NCBI RefSeq assembly: GCF_000003815.2
Contig: NC_049981.1
Coordinates: 13,787,035-13,847,034, forward strand
Source of the DNA: Branchiostoma floridae
Taxonomy: Eukaryota > Chordata > Leptocardii > Amphioxiformes > Branchiostomatidae
Direction of reading: 5' to 3'
DNA: 60,000 nucleotides
A program made the translations under genes and the position numbers. Of this stretch, positions 13,217 through 26,463 are shown in pieces. A model generated the notes under the pieces. It ran no database searches. It worked only from the letters and a program-made list of their open reading frames with translations, and had not been told where the DNA came from. Position 1 is the first letter of the stretch; each line of letters begins with the position of its first letter.

Positions 13217-15216
13217 GAGAGAGATAATGAGAAACACAGAGTTAAAAACTATTCCTCAATTTTCCATGAAGGTAGTAAATCTTTAAAATCACATCCTCGC
13301 AGGATCGTGACAATCAATATCTTCAGTAGGGATTGACTTGATTGATGTTGTCTTTGCAGTGTAATATCGAGTCGCACGTAAAACAAAACGGTGAGGTCTT
13401 CAGGTCACGTGTCGTGGGATGGCATTTCTATAGATTCAGATAAAGAAGACAATCTCTTAAGGCTGAGCCTCCAGCTACTCATCTATAACACAGAGGCGTT
13501 GGCGTGACTTAACGTGGCTCCGCGCCATTTTAGTAAAGCCTGGTCTTGTATCTGATCTGGTATCCATCTTATTCTAGCTCCAGACCACTCCTCTACTCGG
13601 CATTCAGAGAGATGATACGGCATACTACAATCATGTAAATTACAGTACGTCAGAAATGTAATACATAAACTGCGAAATACCTATCGTAACACTTCAGTTG
13701 TCTAACTGAGGGACTGACTACGATCCGGAAGATCAGTCAGTAGAAAATGGAATGACACAACTATCACAAACCGTACACAGGATTCGTTGTTCCCAAGGCT
13801 TTCAGGAGTTTTAAACAATATGGTAATTAAGTGTTCATAAAACGAGAAGACGAGAAGTTAGACACTTAAACTGACTCAGGTTGTGCGAGTTACTAACTTT
13901 ACAGGTTCCTGTAATGTGACTCATCCCTGCGTGGGGGTAGAAAACTGAGCGTCGTAGACTCGACTAAGGACTTAGCTACATTTAGACAGTGATCCCTCCA
14001 TCTTATATACAGGGGGTTACTGAACCACACATATGTAGGACAGAGTTGTAGCATGTGTGTAGACGAGCCAATACAAGCTCTGACTTGAACCGTTCCAGTC
14101 CTGTGTGTTTGCGTAGGTCGTACAAACCCATCATGCACTAATAACACCTCAGTCAAGATTGTGTTTCTTCAGACAACTAAGCATATGGACGCGATCAAAG
14201 TACCAAGCTGGGGCTAGAAAACGACGGATTCCAGACTAATACTAAATGTGCTCTCATTTTCCTTCATTCAAAAGACATCAAACACCACAGAAGTAGACGA
14301 GACAAAGTAGTAACGAATTTAAGGCGTATAAAAAAGCTATAACCTATACCCATCTACACTGCGTGATCGTGAAAAGTAGGCTTTAAGTAAAGTCTACGGC
14401 CAAACGACTGCTTTTTTGAGATCGATAGCATGTTGCAGTTTTACTCGTAAAACCCGTTATTGACCCCATTAAAAATAAACTCCTTACTTTTTGAATAGTC
14501 ATGAAGCTGTTTTGGTGCTTTCACACATCAATGCTTCATGATATTGTACGATCTCATCAAGAAGTCAAAGTGAAGTAATTAGATTTTAGAAATGCAGAAC
14601 ATTGAGAGGATGAGGCATTATGCTAGTACGTGTTCTTCAGTTCAACAGTCTATATCTCCCTTCAGCATTTAGTGCCATAATGTATTTGCTGGGAATGGCA
14701 GAAGTACATAGACGATCATAGACATCTCGCGGATATGCTGTGTACTTCACATTGGAAAGGTTTTCTTCGATCCATGCCATGAAAAAGTTTTGCCAATGCC
14801 CGGTTGACGCAGTCGACACACACACATCCATACACACATGCACACGCATATATACACATTATTGATTAACATTAAACTATACACACATAATGAAACCAAA
14901 GCAAAGTACAACCAAAGTAATGGAAAATAAGTTGATATATTTCATGCATCCGACATTACTAATAAGTAACACTCCTAATACTTACATCCTATTGGCAAGG
15001 AATCAGTAGGGCGCAAAACTTAAAACACAAAAACTATGTACAAATAAACATCATTTGATGTTGAATCGCTTACACATTGAGACAAAGTCATAAACGAGTA
15101 TGGTTCTCACACACCATATTACACATGCAAAAATCCCGGCTAAAATAGAATATACTACGAATAGTTTTCTGAACTTTACCCCCCCCCCCCCGAAAAAAAC
15201 ACAAAGAAATTAACCT
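13212..15216. other. intergenic stretch, nothing recognised
   Basis: No gene supported. A poly(C) run (15,179-15,191) lies near its right end. Frames are short and lack family features. Confidence 0.45.
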
Positions 15217-15450
15217 TTGTCCTGCTGAACTCCTTATTGTCAATTAACCCCCTTAGCTGGTTAATTAATCAGATCATTAAAATTTGACCTATGGTGCTGC
15301 TCTTGCAGATTAACCTACCCAACCGATGCGGTTTGCTGCGGTATGCAGCATTTAAGTAAGAAATGCCCCAAACTTATAAAGATATACCGGACCCACATAC
15401 ACGCATTATATATGTGCAACCCGTATATATATACGGGCTCAGCAGGACAA
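15217..15450. mobile_element. short element with TTGTCCTGCTGA inverted ends
   Basis: The left end TTGTCCTGCTGA (15,217) and right end TCAGCAGGACAA (to 15,450) are inverted repeats. Internally there is a perfect hairpin, CCCGTATATATATACGGG (15,420-15,437). At 234 bp with no frame it fits a MITE. No convincing target duplication was found. Confidence 0.45.
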
Positions 15451-16489
15451 GTTATCTAGATTGTGCGTGGCCCCGTGAAAGGCCGATTAAACCCTGTATG
15501 ACACATACATCCAATTCAACACACTAGAAACGGTATTCTTAAAATGGATTCAAAACTGATTTCTAGGCGCATCTGTACATATGAAACGTACATATATTTG
15601 TCAATCACAAAGAAAAGTTCGTGTCCAGCTCTAGATGTTTAGTTCTTGATTTGACACATTCTTTGTGCTATCTTGTAGTAAGATCTAATGAAATATTCTT
15701 GGTTACTCTCTAGATATGTATCTTATAAAAACAAAATGCCGGCTAAATTTAATATAATATTTACACTCTCCTTTTATGCCTATAACGGCAGCTAAAATGT
15801 TTATCTGCATTCCTTCAGTAAGAAATATCTGTGATGCTGAAGAAAATACATGTATCGGCATTTCATTAGATTGTTACATTAAATGTTACTTCAATCTTAT
15901 TTGACGTTCTGGTAGCTCTTGCTCCCATAGAGTAATTACCCTCAGATCAACAATTAGTCAGAAAAATAAACATTGGATTTAGAAATGAAACATATAATCC
16001 ATTGTGATATTTTTCACGATAAGTGAAAATTGGCATTGGCAAGATATGAGTGTCCAGGTGTCACTAGCTGGTGTGATATGACCAGCTGCCGCCGCATGCC
16101 TGCGAATCTGGTGCGACACGCCGAAGGGTGGTTACATCGACTGACAAAAATAAAGTCAGATTCAGAAATGTCCTTACTATTACGAGAAGATTTTAATTGC
16201 TAGAAGTGTATTTTACCTCCGAGTGTTTAATATATGGCAGAGGAAGGACATTGAAAAAGAAGAATGGTCTGAGAAAAAGATTGCAATAAGGAGGTTCACG
16301 ATTATACGTACGCATGCGCAGCGAAACTGAGTGTGGGTAGTATGTCAAAGATGAAGGCTACGAACCTTTATAAATTGTTTTTGTTTCCATTTGCCATTTG
16401 TAGATTTGCTTGTCTTGTTCATGCCTTCATCTTTTACATATTACCGCACCTGCGAATCGTAACATCCTTATTGAAATGACTCAGAGAGA
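15451..16489. other. downstream flank and 3' UTR of the acetylcholine receptor gene
   Basis: Because the receptor gene is on the minus strand, the DNA just left of its stop codon must contain the 3' UTR. I could not identify a confident minus-strand AATAAA signal here, so the transcript end is undefined. Nothing else is recognised. Confidence 0.4.
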
Positions 16490-19400
16490 TTATTGAGCGG
16501 CATATGGGCCGAGCAGCACTGCAGTAGCGACCAGAGCGACGAACATGAACGAGCCGAGCAGGATCCTGTCAATCACAATGGCCAGCTGCTTCCATTCGTC
16601 ACTCCGAGCGTCACGCGTGTCCTTCCGGTAATGGCGGGCGACGATGGTCTTCAGGTGCGCGATCATGGAGTCCAACTTCCGGTCCAGTAGGAGGAAGATC
16701 CGACCGCTGTTGTTGGAGTCTTTGTTGAGGCTGTGGATGTTGTCGTTGGGCTCAGGACTGGAGGAGAAGTTGGGTGGCGGTTTGACCGGGCCCAAGTCGA
16801 GTTTAGGGTTGACGTTCTCGTACACGCTCTTCAGATCCGGGTTCTCTGCCGTGCTGGCGGTCTTGTTGGACCTGCATCTGCGCATGTACAGAAGCGGGCG
16901 GAGCCACTTCGGTATGTGTTGCGGCATGGGGCCGTGGAAGTGCAGGTTCATGGCAATGACGGTCGCCGCAGAGCTCAAGGTCACCACCACGATACTAATC
17001 CCAAAGAACTGACCTGTAAAATGTCACAAAATGTATCAATCCCTGATATGAGACTTTGAGACTTAATTTGAAAATCTATTAGTGACGTGCCCTTAAATCA
17101 CATTGAATCAACTTATACATTTTGTATCAAATTCTTAGTACAAAATGTAAAACGAAACACGTTGTGGGTAAAACTTTAAGAACATCCTTCTGCAATTTAC
17201 AGTTAATACCATATCGGCTCCACCCCTGGGGTGTTGCAAAAATAAAGAATCTCGTCTAAATTGAGAGCTCTTTGATGAAAAGCTACAAACTATAAACTAT
17301 GTCCAGATAACTGCCATACACAGCGTCCGTACCTATGAGAGGAATAGCTCTTGAGGACGCCGGCAGCTTGTCGCTGACGATCTGCGCGAACACCACGAGA
17401 GACAGCAGCATAGTGATGCCGAGGGACAGCTTCTCCCCGGAGTCCATGGGCAGGCAGAACCCCAGCACGGCCAGGAGCACGAGCACGATGCACGGCGCCA
17501 CCATGTAGAAGTTGTAGAACAGCGACTTCCGTTTAATCCTGCAAAAAAATCATTTTTTTTTTAAATTGCGACTTTTCTTGAGGTCAACAAAGATTGAGAG
17601 TCTGAAATTTATCGTCATCCTTTTTGATATACAAAAAAGGAATGTTTTATTTGCAGTACCTTTAGCACATTGCAATTTTAGTCATCATAGAAAGATCATA
17701 TTGCACGTTTTTACTTCAGTTCTTACTGCTAGATTTAAAGATCGTTTGCTCGAGGCTGCAGTCACCTGATGTGGTACGTCACATCCGGGTAGGGCTCCGG
17801 ACAGCACCCATAGATGATGACATTCCGTATTGCCTCCATTTCTGGGGACGAAGAGAAGAGGAATAGAATTAAGTAATAACGTTAACAGTCTGAGACACTT
17901 GATAACCTTTTGTGATCTACAACATGCTTGCATTTGCTTCTCACGGTATAGCCTCAAAGATGGAGTAACTCTATGTACCTCAGTAGTACACTTATAATTC
18001 TTTCTTGACTTGTTTATTAGTGCTATCACAATACTTATCTTGCATTTGACTCCTCTTGTGAAAGCAGCATTCCATAACCGTACATATCATCAACCATGCA
18101 TGATGCCCAAACAGAGAACCTCGGTGAGAAACCCACCTAACATCTGCCATTCTTCGCTTTCGATGAGATTGTTCAGATCTCCTACAGCTGTTCTGTTGTA
18201 GAGGTCAATGGCAAAACCATCGTAGGTCCATGAACCAAACGTCAGGAGGCATTCCTGAGGACAAATTCATAATTTCATGAAATAAGTTTGAGTAACGTTG
18301 AGTAACATAAGTTTGAAACACATCTTCACAAATTTATGATTTTCCACAAAATCTAAACTGAAAAAAGACAATAGTGTCAGCCAACTTAAAAGGGTCTGGA
18401 TTTTTGCACAGTTTAAAGGAACATACTTGTTTGTCGTATGGAAAGTACGTGATGTCAACAACGCAGGAGCTCTGAATCGTGGTGGGGTAGTTCCAGTTGA
18501 CGCTTCCATCGCTGTAGATCACTGCGTTTGTGTCCGGGGTGTCAGCATACCCCTCCTCAAACCGCCTGTGTATGCAAGGCAACTGGTTCATCATCTATTC
18601 CCGGCATTCAACGCGCCTAGAACTGGTACCCAGAAGTCTTTGCGACGGCTCATGCGTACTCGTCAAAATTGTTCCGCCCCACTCGCCCCTCCCACTTGAA
18701 ATAACAGAATTAACGTTGCAGAGTCTACAAACATTAGAAAAAGTACTGATGGATAAAAAAATGAACAGGCGAAGATGCAAGGGGAAGTTTCAAACACGTG
18801 CATGTGGATAACTACATGTACATAGTATTATTAGGCTGTCACATTCAAGCTGTTCTCTACCTGTTGTACAGTACGATGTCTGGTCTCCAGATCTGATTAC
18901 TGGGGATACGGATGGCCGATAGTCCGTTGTACTCGGACGCGTTCCACGTCAAGTACTCGTCCTTCCAGTACTGTCAGAAAAACAGGAAAAACTTTAAGAT
19001 ACTGTTCGTGTATCCGTGAAGCGGAATTTGCATTCTTGTGAAACTATCTTGTCATCTCCTTAGGAAGTGCATTGATATCTCTTGTACCTCACATAGCGAA
19101 TGCAAGCTCAGATATTGATGAAATCGTCAAGATCCATTTTAGTCGCCAATGTAAGAGTCATAGTCTATGAATCACTCACTGTAGCGTATAACATATTAAC
19201 ACTTAAATGTAAAGCTCTCTACCTTATTTTTAGGAAAGAGATGATAAAGTATTTGCTTGTAATAGCACGAAATTGATTGAGCATGGGATAGCATGTAATT
19301 CTGGTGATGTAACTAAACAAAAAAAGGGCTTACGTGTCTGAGCCATATATTTGTCTTCAACTCTTGCCGCTTGGCATCCTATAGTTGTTAGGAAAAGCAA

Positions 19401-22400
19401 AAAGTGTCATCATCTATGCAAATGTAAGTAAGTAACGTTATATACATTTTACGCTAGCTGCTACCTACAAGAAGTGTGTACATGTACAATATGGATAGAA
19501 ATAAAAGAAACGTTTTGCATTGTTGAATGAAATGTTTCGTAATGATGGAAAAGAATAATTGATATTATCAAAACGTACGTGTCCATGTCAATAGCCTGCC
19601 TCGAAATACGAGACCTCGTTAGGTATAATTAATGTACGGTAGATCTAAGGCCTTAAAAAATCTATAAAAATACGCGTTGATATAATTTTGGCATCAGTGA
19701 TATGTTAAAATGTGAGTGGGGGGTAGTATTTACATTGTAAGTCCCGTAGACGGGGTGAGCATTGCCATGTCAGTGAACGAGTGAACACTGCTGTCCTACT
19801 TAGTACTACATAAATAGCTGGACTGACATTTGAAACGTGTCTGTCAACCTTATACAGCTACCAACCGAGTAGAACTCTAGCCATAGCCATAGCGGTAACC
19901 AAACAAACGTTATGGTTTCCTAGCTTTCGGGAATCCAGTTTCACATGACTACCAACAAAAGGAGCCGAGACCTTCGTAACGGGTATATAAGTGGGTTCTG
20001 ATAATGAAGTGATGTTAAATCAAACAAAACATCTATTTCATATTTTCAAGCAGTTCCAACCGTATCATTTGAAAAGCGTCTTGAAATCTTTGAAATAATG
20101 TGACTTATTTCTCATTTTATCACGTTTTTTTTCCTTCTCCTTTTTGATGATAAAGACAATAGCTTGTCTGTACAAAACGGTTCGGCTGGTGCCTTTGTCA
20201 TGTGGCCTTCCCCGGGAGGTAGAGTAAACTGAACGTGCTGTTTAGAAGATCGGGCCGCACAATGAGAGACGCTTCATGGCAATGTTATGAAAAACAACAC
20301 TTGTGGTTTTGCACATGTCACTGTTAGAAGCTCTAACATTTCGATTTGTTCCCTATAGGCCTAGGCAGTTATTTCGATGTACTTTCAATACTGAAAAATG
20401 CATTGAAATTGTCAAATACGTTTTATTTTCTGAATATTTTGTATCTTTTATATATTTTCATATTTTTTTCATATTTTCCATATACGTATCAGCTGGTTAC
20501 AATTGAAATGATCCGGGCATATGAGTATGTCAGTACTCAAGTTTCCTGCTTTTATCACCTGCTCCAAGAAAGTTGCGTTTTTTGTTTTCATTGTCAAAGA
20601 ACAGGGTACCTCAAGAAGCTATGGATGTTTTCATTGTCAAAGAACAGGGTAGCTCAAGAAGCTATGGATGTTTTCATTGTCAAAGAACAGGGTAGCTCAA
20701 GAAGCTATGGATGGATTTTTATCAAATTGGGCTACGTCATGACTTATCGAAGAGATGATCAGATTCTGGCCCCCTGGTGGCTTTTATTGGTGCTGCAGGA
20801 GAATTTAGATCTATCTTAATTAAGCCGACAATATGTAACTATATGCTATTTCCTTATAAACATTGTTGTAGATACACGTGTATAGATATGTATATGCATG
20901 TAGGCATGTTATTAGCTCAAGTGAATTAAAAAATGAAAATTTAATACATTTCGTGAATTATCCCACCCGTATATCATATAGAAACACGGACATCAGTGGA
21001 TCAAGGCGGCAGTAACATCAAACGGGAAGAAACTCATTGATACTACAAACACGGATTATGACATATTTCCTACTGACAGAATTGAATAGAATATTACCAA
21101 AACATCGAAAATGAGCTGGTAAGCATGTAATAAAACTTTTGAGTGCGATATATATCAACTTCGTAATTCTTTAGAAAAAAATCTGTTCTTTTATTGACTG
21201 TAATTAAAAGGCTAAGAGAAATTGAATTTATTTAGTGTTATGTGCTGTATTTTGCAAATTGAGAAGCTGAATGTATTTAGTGTTAGGTATTGTAGATGTA
21301 GTTTGCATTCATTAACATTCGACATGTTTTGCTGTGACCTGTACATAGCCCAGTGTGCCATAAATGCCTTCTTTCATTCACTCATGATACAGTATCAGTA
21401 CTCACCAAGTCAATCAATTGCGAGAGGGCGAGATCGAGGGTTACCCTGACGGCGTTAGTGGAGTCCCTGACAGGCCGGGACTCGGGCGTGTAGTCTTGTA
21501 ACAGGTGGTTAATCAAGGACGCTTCATTCAGATTATTCTGACACAACACTGGAAGGAAAGCAAAGAAACTGTCATTGAAATCAACTAGCAACATGTTTGA
21601 AATTCATCTACAATGCATATATTACACTTCTTTCAATTAGTGTATAAAATTTAGTATTACGTAAATAGATGATAGCATGTATACGCTTTCATGCCACATG
21701 ATACGCCTTTTATACCACGTTTATGCCACATTTTTGCAACTAATACATTTTCCGCCGTAAACAAAACGTATGAATGGCAAAGGTATCTCCTATTTTATAC
21801 TCTAGACTACATGTTGCTCGTCTACATTTCAATATTACAGAATTCGTGCAAAGAGTATGGTTTCTTTAAAAAGAGGACTGGTAGCTTGGAATCCCTATCC
21901 CCTGAAAAAGAATATCTTCATAAGTTCGGACAGGAATGTATCTTGAACCGTGATCCGTAATCAATATGACAATGGCCACAGACCAACCTTACTTGAGTAT
22001 GATAGTTGCTAACTAACAGGACGCCATCTTTAATTGTCTTCTTCGTACAGACGTATAATCAATTCATGGACCTCAATCAATGTCAATCAATGTCAATCAA
22101 CAATAATCATGATGATTGACAATAGATGGACATTCTTTCCGAAACCTGTCAACAAGGTTAATTAGTTACCCTTCTCTTAACCTGTTTGTGTCAGGACAAA
22201 TTGTTATGCTGTCACAATGGATAGGATGTCCCTGTTACTCAACTGTAGCCTCATAGTAGCTTCTGGTTCCTATCAATGCTGGTTCAATTCTAGGTAGAGC
22301 ATCTCGGTTGGGACTGCAACGTCTTTCGGAAGGGACGTAAAGGGGATACCTTGTCCGAGGAGGTTCCTCAAGCACGTTAAAGGTGAAGGGCTAGCAACCA

Positions 22401-25400
22401 TTTTCCCTTTGAAGAATACTGTAAATGCATCTAAGTTCGCGGAGATTTAATTTCGCGGTAGCGAGAAAATGGACTTTTCGCGGTGGTTTTAATTTCGCGG
22501 TAGCACCATGCACTGCAGTCTCTTACTGTTATGGAATAATGTTCGTGGTGGTTTTAAATTCGCAGTGAAGCTGCCGCCGAGAAACTGTGACCGCGAACAT
22601 TAAACCACCGCGAACGTTTCTGCATTTACAGTATACCCTGCCACTGAAAACAGCTAGGACGCTTGATGTCCTATGTGCCACTAGGGACTACAAAGGTTCC
22701 GAACAAACCAGAAATCTAGGCGCACTAGTTGTAAAGAAACAAAACGTCCACCGGTCTCTGCAACATTGGCCACTTCTACAGGAAATGACATCTAAAACAC
22801 AAACACGAGTCTTTCTCTTTTCTACCGTCAAAATCAACTTTGAGAGAAGTGCAGTTTAGAAGAATTGACTAAAAGCGGAAGGCTTATATAGTGCCAGCGA
22901 AAACGGCTGCAGGTCACCGCTCTTGACAGATTTTACATTTTCTAAAGCTTAAATCATCGAGGTAAAACGTGCTCTCAGAGCCAGGAAAACACTATAGTGT
23001 GGCATAAGCACTTGAACAGCGTGTGTGTGGTTTTTGTAGTTCCACTACAGGTTCTTCAGCACAAAAACGGACCTATTCGGTACCGTAACTAGAGCGTTCA
23101 CGTAAAGAGGATTAAGTCGCTCGAGGCGTTGGCTTCACTGAACGTGTCACAAACAGTTCTTCATAATACGATATCATACATTCCACTCAGATCTCACAAA
23201 CTTCAGATTTTTCTGATAAGATAGAGAAGGTTTCATAGAACCTGTTATAGATTTAATGAATATTATCTTTATTGACTTTAATCTAAGGCAGTCGCACTGT
23301 ATTTCTTAAGAAGATTTAGTTTTACTCCATAGACGTTTTTTGTCGACAACAAAGATTAGAGAAGACTCTAGCCCCAAAGTTTCATTCCCATTGGTCATTC
23401 CAAAACAGAAAAAAATAGAAGAGTCTTGCTATTATTCTTTCAATCAAGTTCATCATTCGCCATGTTTATTCAAGGACATCGGTACCAATATAACGTGCTT
23501 GGTTTACTTTGAACTGTTACAAACACCCATAGCACTGTAACATAATTCTTAATATCAATTAACCACAACTATTATCCTCAACCTTCACACTTTGTTTCAT
23601 ACCGGTTACTCTACGTGACGAAAGGAGTGATGATAAACTGAATTATACCCAAGGAAACCTTTGATTACGAACCGTTAAACCTATCATACACGCATCCACA
23701 ATTACAACCACATTCTTCCCGTTTACATTTGGAGTAGAATAAAAGCGTAAAAATCGGATGTTTCATGTAGATTTGTTGTTTCGTAGATTGTTGGTGTTTT
23801 AAAATGATGATACTAAAATCGCTTTTCCGGGACGTTTATATTCATCAGAAGCTGTCCGCCATGAAAAGAATGTGTTCTTGACGCTAGATGAATCTTTTTC
23901 TGACAGTGATAAACAGCCAGGTGAGATATACTTTACATCTACGTCCACCACGCCCCACAGGTGACATGCTTCTGTCAACTCCCAGCTTTTTACCGTTTGC
24001 AGACGGCGTGGGACCGTGCTGGGTCGGCAGCATACATCAGATGTTTGAACCTACTCTTAAGTCTTACCGGACAAGCTTCCTTTTGTGCTTGCTATCACAA
24101 CCATCTCAACGATGTATAAAACGACTTATCACGCAAGAATCTCCTTTCTGTTATCCCCCATCTTAAAGATGTGATGAAAAGTGTTGTTTTATATGGAAAA
24201 TATGTTTCCAACGTAGATTTTCAAAACATATCTTGTATTGAGAATCGAAAACCTTAGCATGAGGTTATGTAGACATTGTCTTTTTGTCTCTGAATCATAA
24301 AGAGAATAGTTGTTCCGTGAAACATTCTCCTTAAAATAGGCGTGTAGTCGTCAAACAAAAAGCTTCTAAACCAAGGTTACTTTACATCAGTGTTCCCGTA
24401 CCCCTGTAAACGATATGATTAGATTGCGTGATGCAATGCTGGGGCGTTGTTAATCTTGTAGTCGCTATGGTTACGCAGGGACTTCTCTTGTTACATAGTC
24501 ACACTTCTTACTAAGGATGCATCACGACTTAGATCAAAACAACGCCGTTCATTGCACGAGTTGAATGTCATTTAAGCTGTGTAATCTTTCTGTAGATTTT
24601 TGACATGTTTTGGACTCTTGTGGTGTCTATGGCATATAGGGCAGCCAGTTTCCTTACTGTTTCAGTAGCAGGGTATATCGTTACTGCTAGACCTTACACA
24701 TCGATGTGTTCGAGGCACCTTTTCGAACACAGGACCTCCATTTAACGTCCCTTCCGAAAGATAGGTGCAACCCCAACTGAGCTGCCCCTCCCAGGATTGA
24801 ACCGAGGTCCCCCAGTTACCAACTAATTGAGACTAGAAGCTCAACTTTGAGACTGCTACCATTTGAGCTACAGGGACACACTTTGACATGTTTGGAAAAG
24901 CCAAACTGGAAACGAACGACATTACAAGCCGGATGTTTTTTAATCATTCAACAATGCGTAGTTACAAAAACACTCTCAACTGTTTGTAACATTTAGACCC
25001 GTACAAGTATTTTTTCACATTTTGGAAAAAAAACGGAAGAAGAAATATTGGTTAAAACAAATCACGATGTTGAATTTGGTCGACTAAATTGTAAAACATA
25101 TGTTGTAATATTCACTTAGAAAAAGACCTGGGGGATTTGTAGAGTGTCCAATATTGTGTAGGTTCCTTTGTCAATCACAGAAGATCAGGGTTAGACCAGG
25201 TCAAACCTGGGTTATTGGCCTAGCTGTGCATGTTTAAATATTGCTGCGTTCTGCACTCTTCTAGAAGTCTAATTGCTACAATGTGTTCCCATAACGAGTT
25301 TTGAAAACAACGGCTATTGTGAAGAGTGCTTCTAAAACAGCTGCGAATACAAACCCCAAACACGGGATAACACACTTAAGTCATGTGGTGTCAAAAAGTA

Positions 25401-26463
25401 TTTTTGAGATGGAAAAGTCTCGTTCTAAGCCGTTTTTGGTCAATCGTATACGAAGTTCACACGTTGTGAAGCATGCAAACATGGCGGAACTTTTTAAACG
25501 TTACGGACGAGCTAGATCGTTACGTAAACCTAATTACTAAGCAACAGGCCAACATGTCATGGGAGACGGCATTCTCTCGGTATGTCAAAACATGATTTCT
25601 AATCAGATCCAAGTATATTCTATGTGACTCACGCGTCGTGACGTATGACTTGTTTCATTATGATCTATTGTTGTCTTACAACTAACAACGGAACACGGAT
25701 AAAGTAAATTTTCGGGTTTCTTAAAGAATTTGCTCTTATGTGACGGTAACTTGTACTTGATGCAAATCTCATTTCCCATGAAGGTAGCCTCGACGGCAAA
25801 CATACGTGACCAACAAAGCTGTTTTTACATTAAACTTTTAGATTTTCTTTGCTACATCTTGCAGCTCCGTCTAGTTTCTCGAATAAAACCAGATTTTCTA
25901 TACTATAAAGTACAAAAGAATACAAAACGTCTGTTTCCAAGATAGACAAGCATACGACTTTGCCGGAAGAAACACATGTAAATCTACATACGTAATACCC
26001 AAGGGAACAATCTTTCACGAGAGAAGGCAACAACATGCCTTCGGCGATTGAAACGATGAATATCTAGTAGAAATGTCATTGAATAGGACCACAAGAGTTG
26101 TGCTGTTGTGTGGCAGACCATTAGCAAATGGTAGTTTGTCCTCAAGCATGAAAAACCACAAACCGTGGAAGCTTCACTTCCCACCTTCTCACGGAAACCA
26201 AGACAGACAAGGGCGTGAAACAAGACATCTCTAGGCAACCAACAACCTAAAAGACAACTACCAAAGACAGAGTCGTACTTTGGAAATCAATGTTTTTCTT
26301 TACGTACTGACATTAACGCTCTCTTCTAGTTACTGCACCTGTTTAGCGTGACCACCACGGTATTCGCAACCGCACAGCTTGGACAAGAAGACATAACTAG
26401 TTTCTTACCGGTAGTTAGAAGACAACTTGCAGCGATTACGATACTCCAAGGCCTTGGCAACAT
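16490..26463 (-). CDS. nicotinic acetylcholine receptor alpha-type subunit (alpha7/alpha9-like), complete 9-exon model
   Basis: This is a ligand-gated cation channel subunit of the Cys-loop family, acting at the plasma membrane as part of a pentamer. Coding exons on the minus strand: 26,463-26,409; 21,548-21,406; 19,378-19,334; 18,970-18,861; 18,565-18,427; 18,254-18,137; 17,841-17,766; 17,538-17,333; 17,013-16,490. All introns are GT-AG and all phases join, giving 471 residues. Visible features: signal peptide (residues 1-20, [18 protein letters not shown]); WRPDIVLYN (loop A, Tyr116); Cys-loop C152-C166 with 13 residues between; GSWTYDG (loop B, Trp173); YGCCPEPY with vicinal Cys216-Cys217, which defines an alpha subunit; M1 about 236-258; M2 after GEK (264-285, Leu274 at 9'); M3 299-320; cytoplasmic loop of about 120 residues; M4 about 440-467. 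A glycosylation site NAS lies at Asn91. GEK before M2 predicts cation selectivity. Similarity is closest to alpha7/alpha9 by eye; orthology is not determined. Confidence 0.93.
20585..20713. repeat. 43-bp tandem repeat, three units
   Basis: Three near-identical 43-bp units beginning TTTTCATTGTCAAAGAACAG at 20,585, 20,628 and 20,671. They lie in the intron between receptor exons 2 and 3. The long frame through them reflects the repeat, not a gene. Confidence 0.9.
20748..20805 (+). mobile_element. fragment related to the 8032-9076 element
   Basis: The stretch containing GATCAGATTCTGGCCCCCTG and GGTGCTGCAGG resembles the module at 8174-8222 of the 1 kb element (same order: gattagattttgg, cccct, ggtactgcag). 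It lies inside the receptor gene's second intron. Confidence 0.4.
22270..22400 (+). mobile_element. degenerate SINE fragment
   Basis: Contains GGTTCAATTCTAGG (B-box-like), then TTTCGGAAGGGACGTAAAGG, which matches the body of the better preserved minus-strand SINE at 24,690-24,890. The head is incomplete. Confidence 0.45.
22419..22631. mobile_element. CGCGAA-rich MITE, copy 2
   Basis: Terminal inverted repeats CTGTAAATGCA / TGCATTTACAG, each next to TA. Internal boxes TTTAATTTCGCGG on the left and CCGCGAACATTAAACCACCG on the right oppose each other. This 213-bp copy has the most compact structure of the three in the window and lies in the second-exon-upstream intron of the receptor gene. Confidence 0.75.
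24690..24890 (-). mobile_element. tRNA-derived SINE
   Basis: Read on the minus strand, it starts GTCCCTGTAGCTCAAATGGT (a recognisable tRNA 5' half with A box) and continues to GGTTCAATCCTGGG (B box), then a body with TCGGAAGGGACGTTAAATGG. The intact tRNA-like A and B boxes and the shared body make this the clearest SINE in the window. It lies in the long first intron of the receptor gene. Confidence 0.7.
26409..26463 (-). CDS. signal-peptide exon of the acetylcholine receptor gene
   Basis: This 55-bp coding exon is too short to stand out as an open frame. It was found by searching upstream for a start with a hydrophobic leader ending in phase 1. It gives [18 protein letters not shown] and then G before GTAAG. 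That G joins TG at 21,548 to make Val19 and continues into [19 protein letters not shown], the conserved receptor N-terminus. The reading frame over all nine exons is a whole number of codons, which supports this assignment. The intron to exon 2 is 4.9 kb. Confidence 0.8.

Noticed and set aside
20346-20819. 157-codon plus-strand frame in the receptor intron
   Set aside because: Its length is due to a threefold 43-bp repeat (not a multiple of three, so the frame changes per unit) and a repeat-element fragment.
24690-24890. tRNA gene on the minus strand
   Set aside because: A and B boxes are present, but the cloverleaf 3' half is replaced by a SINE body shared with other copies.
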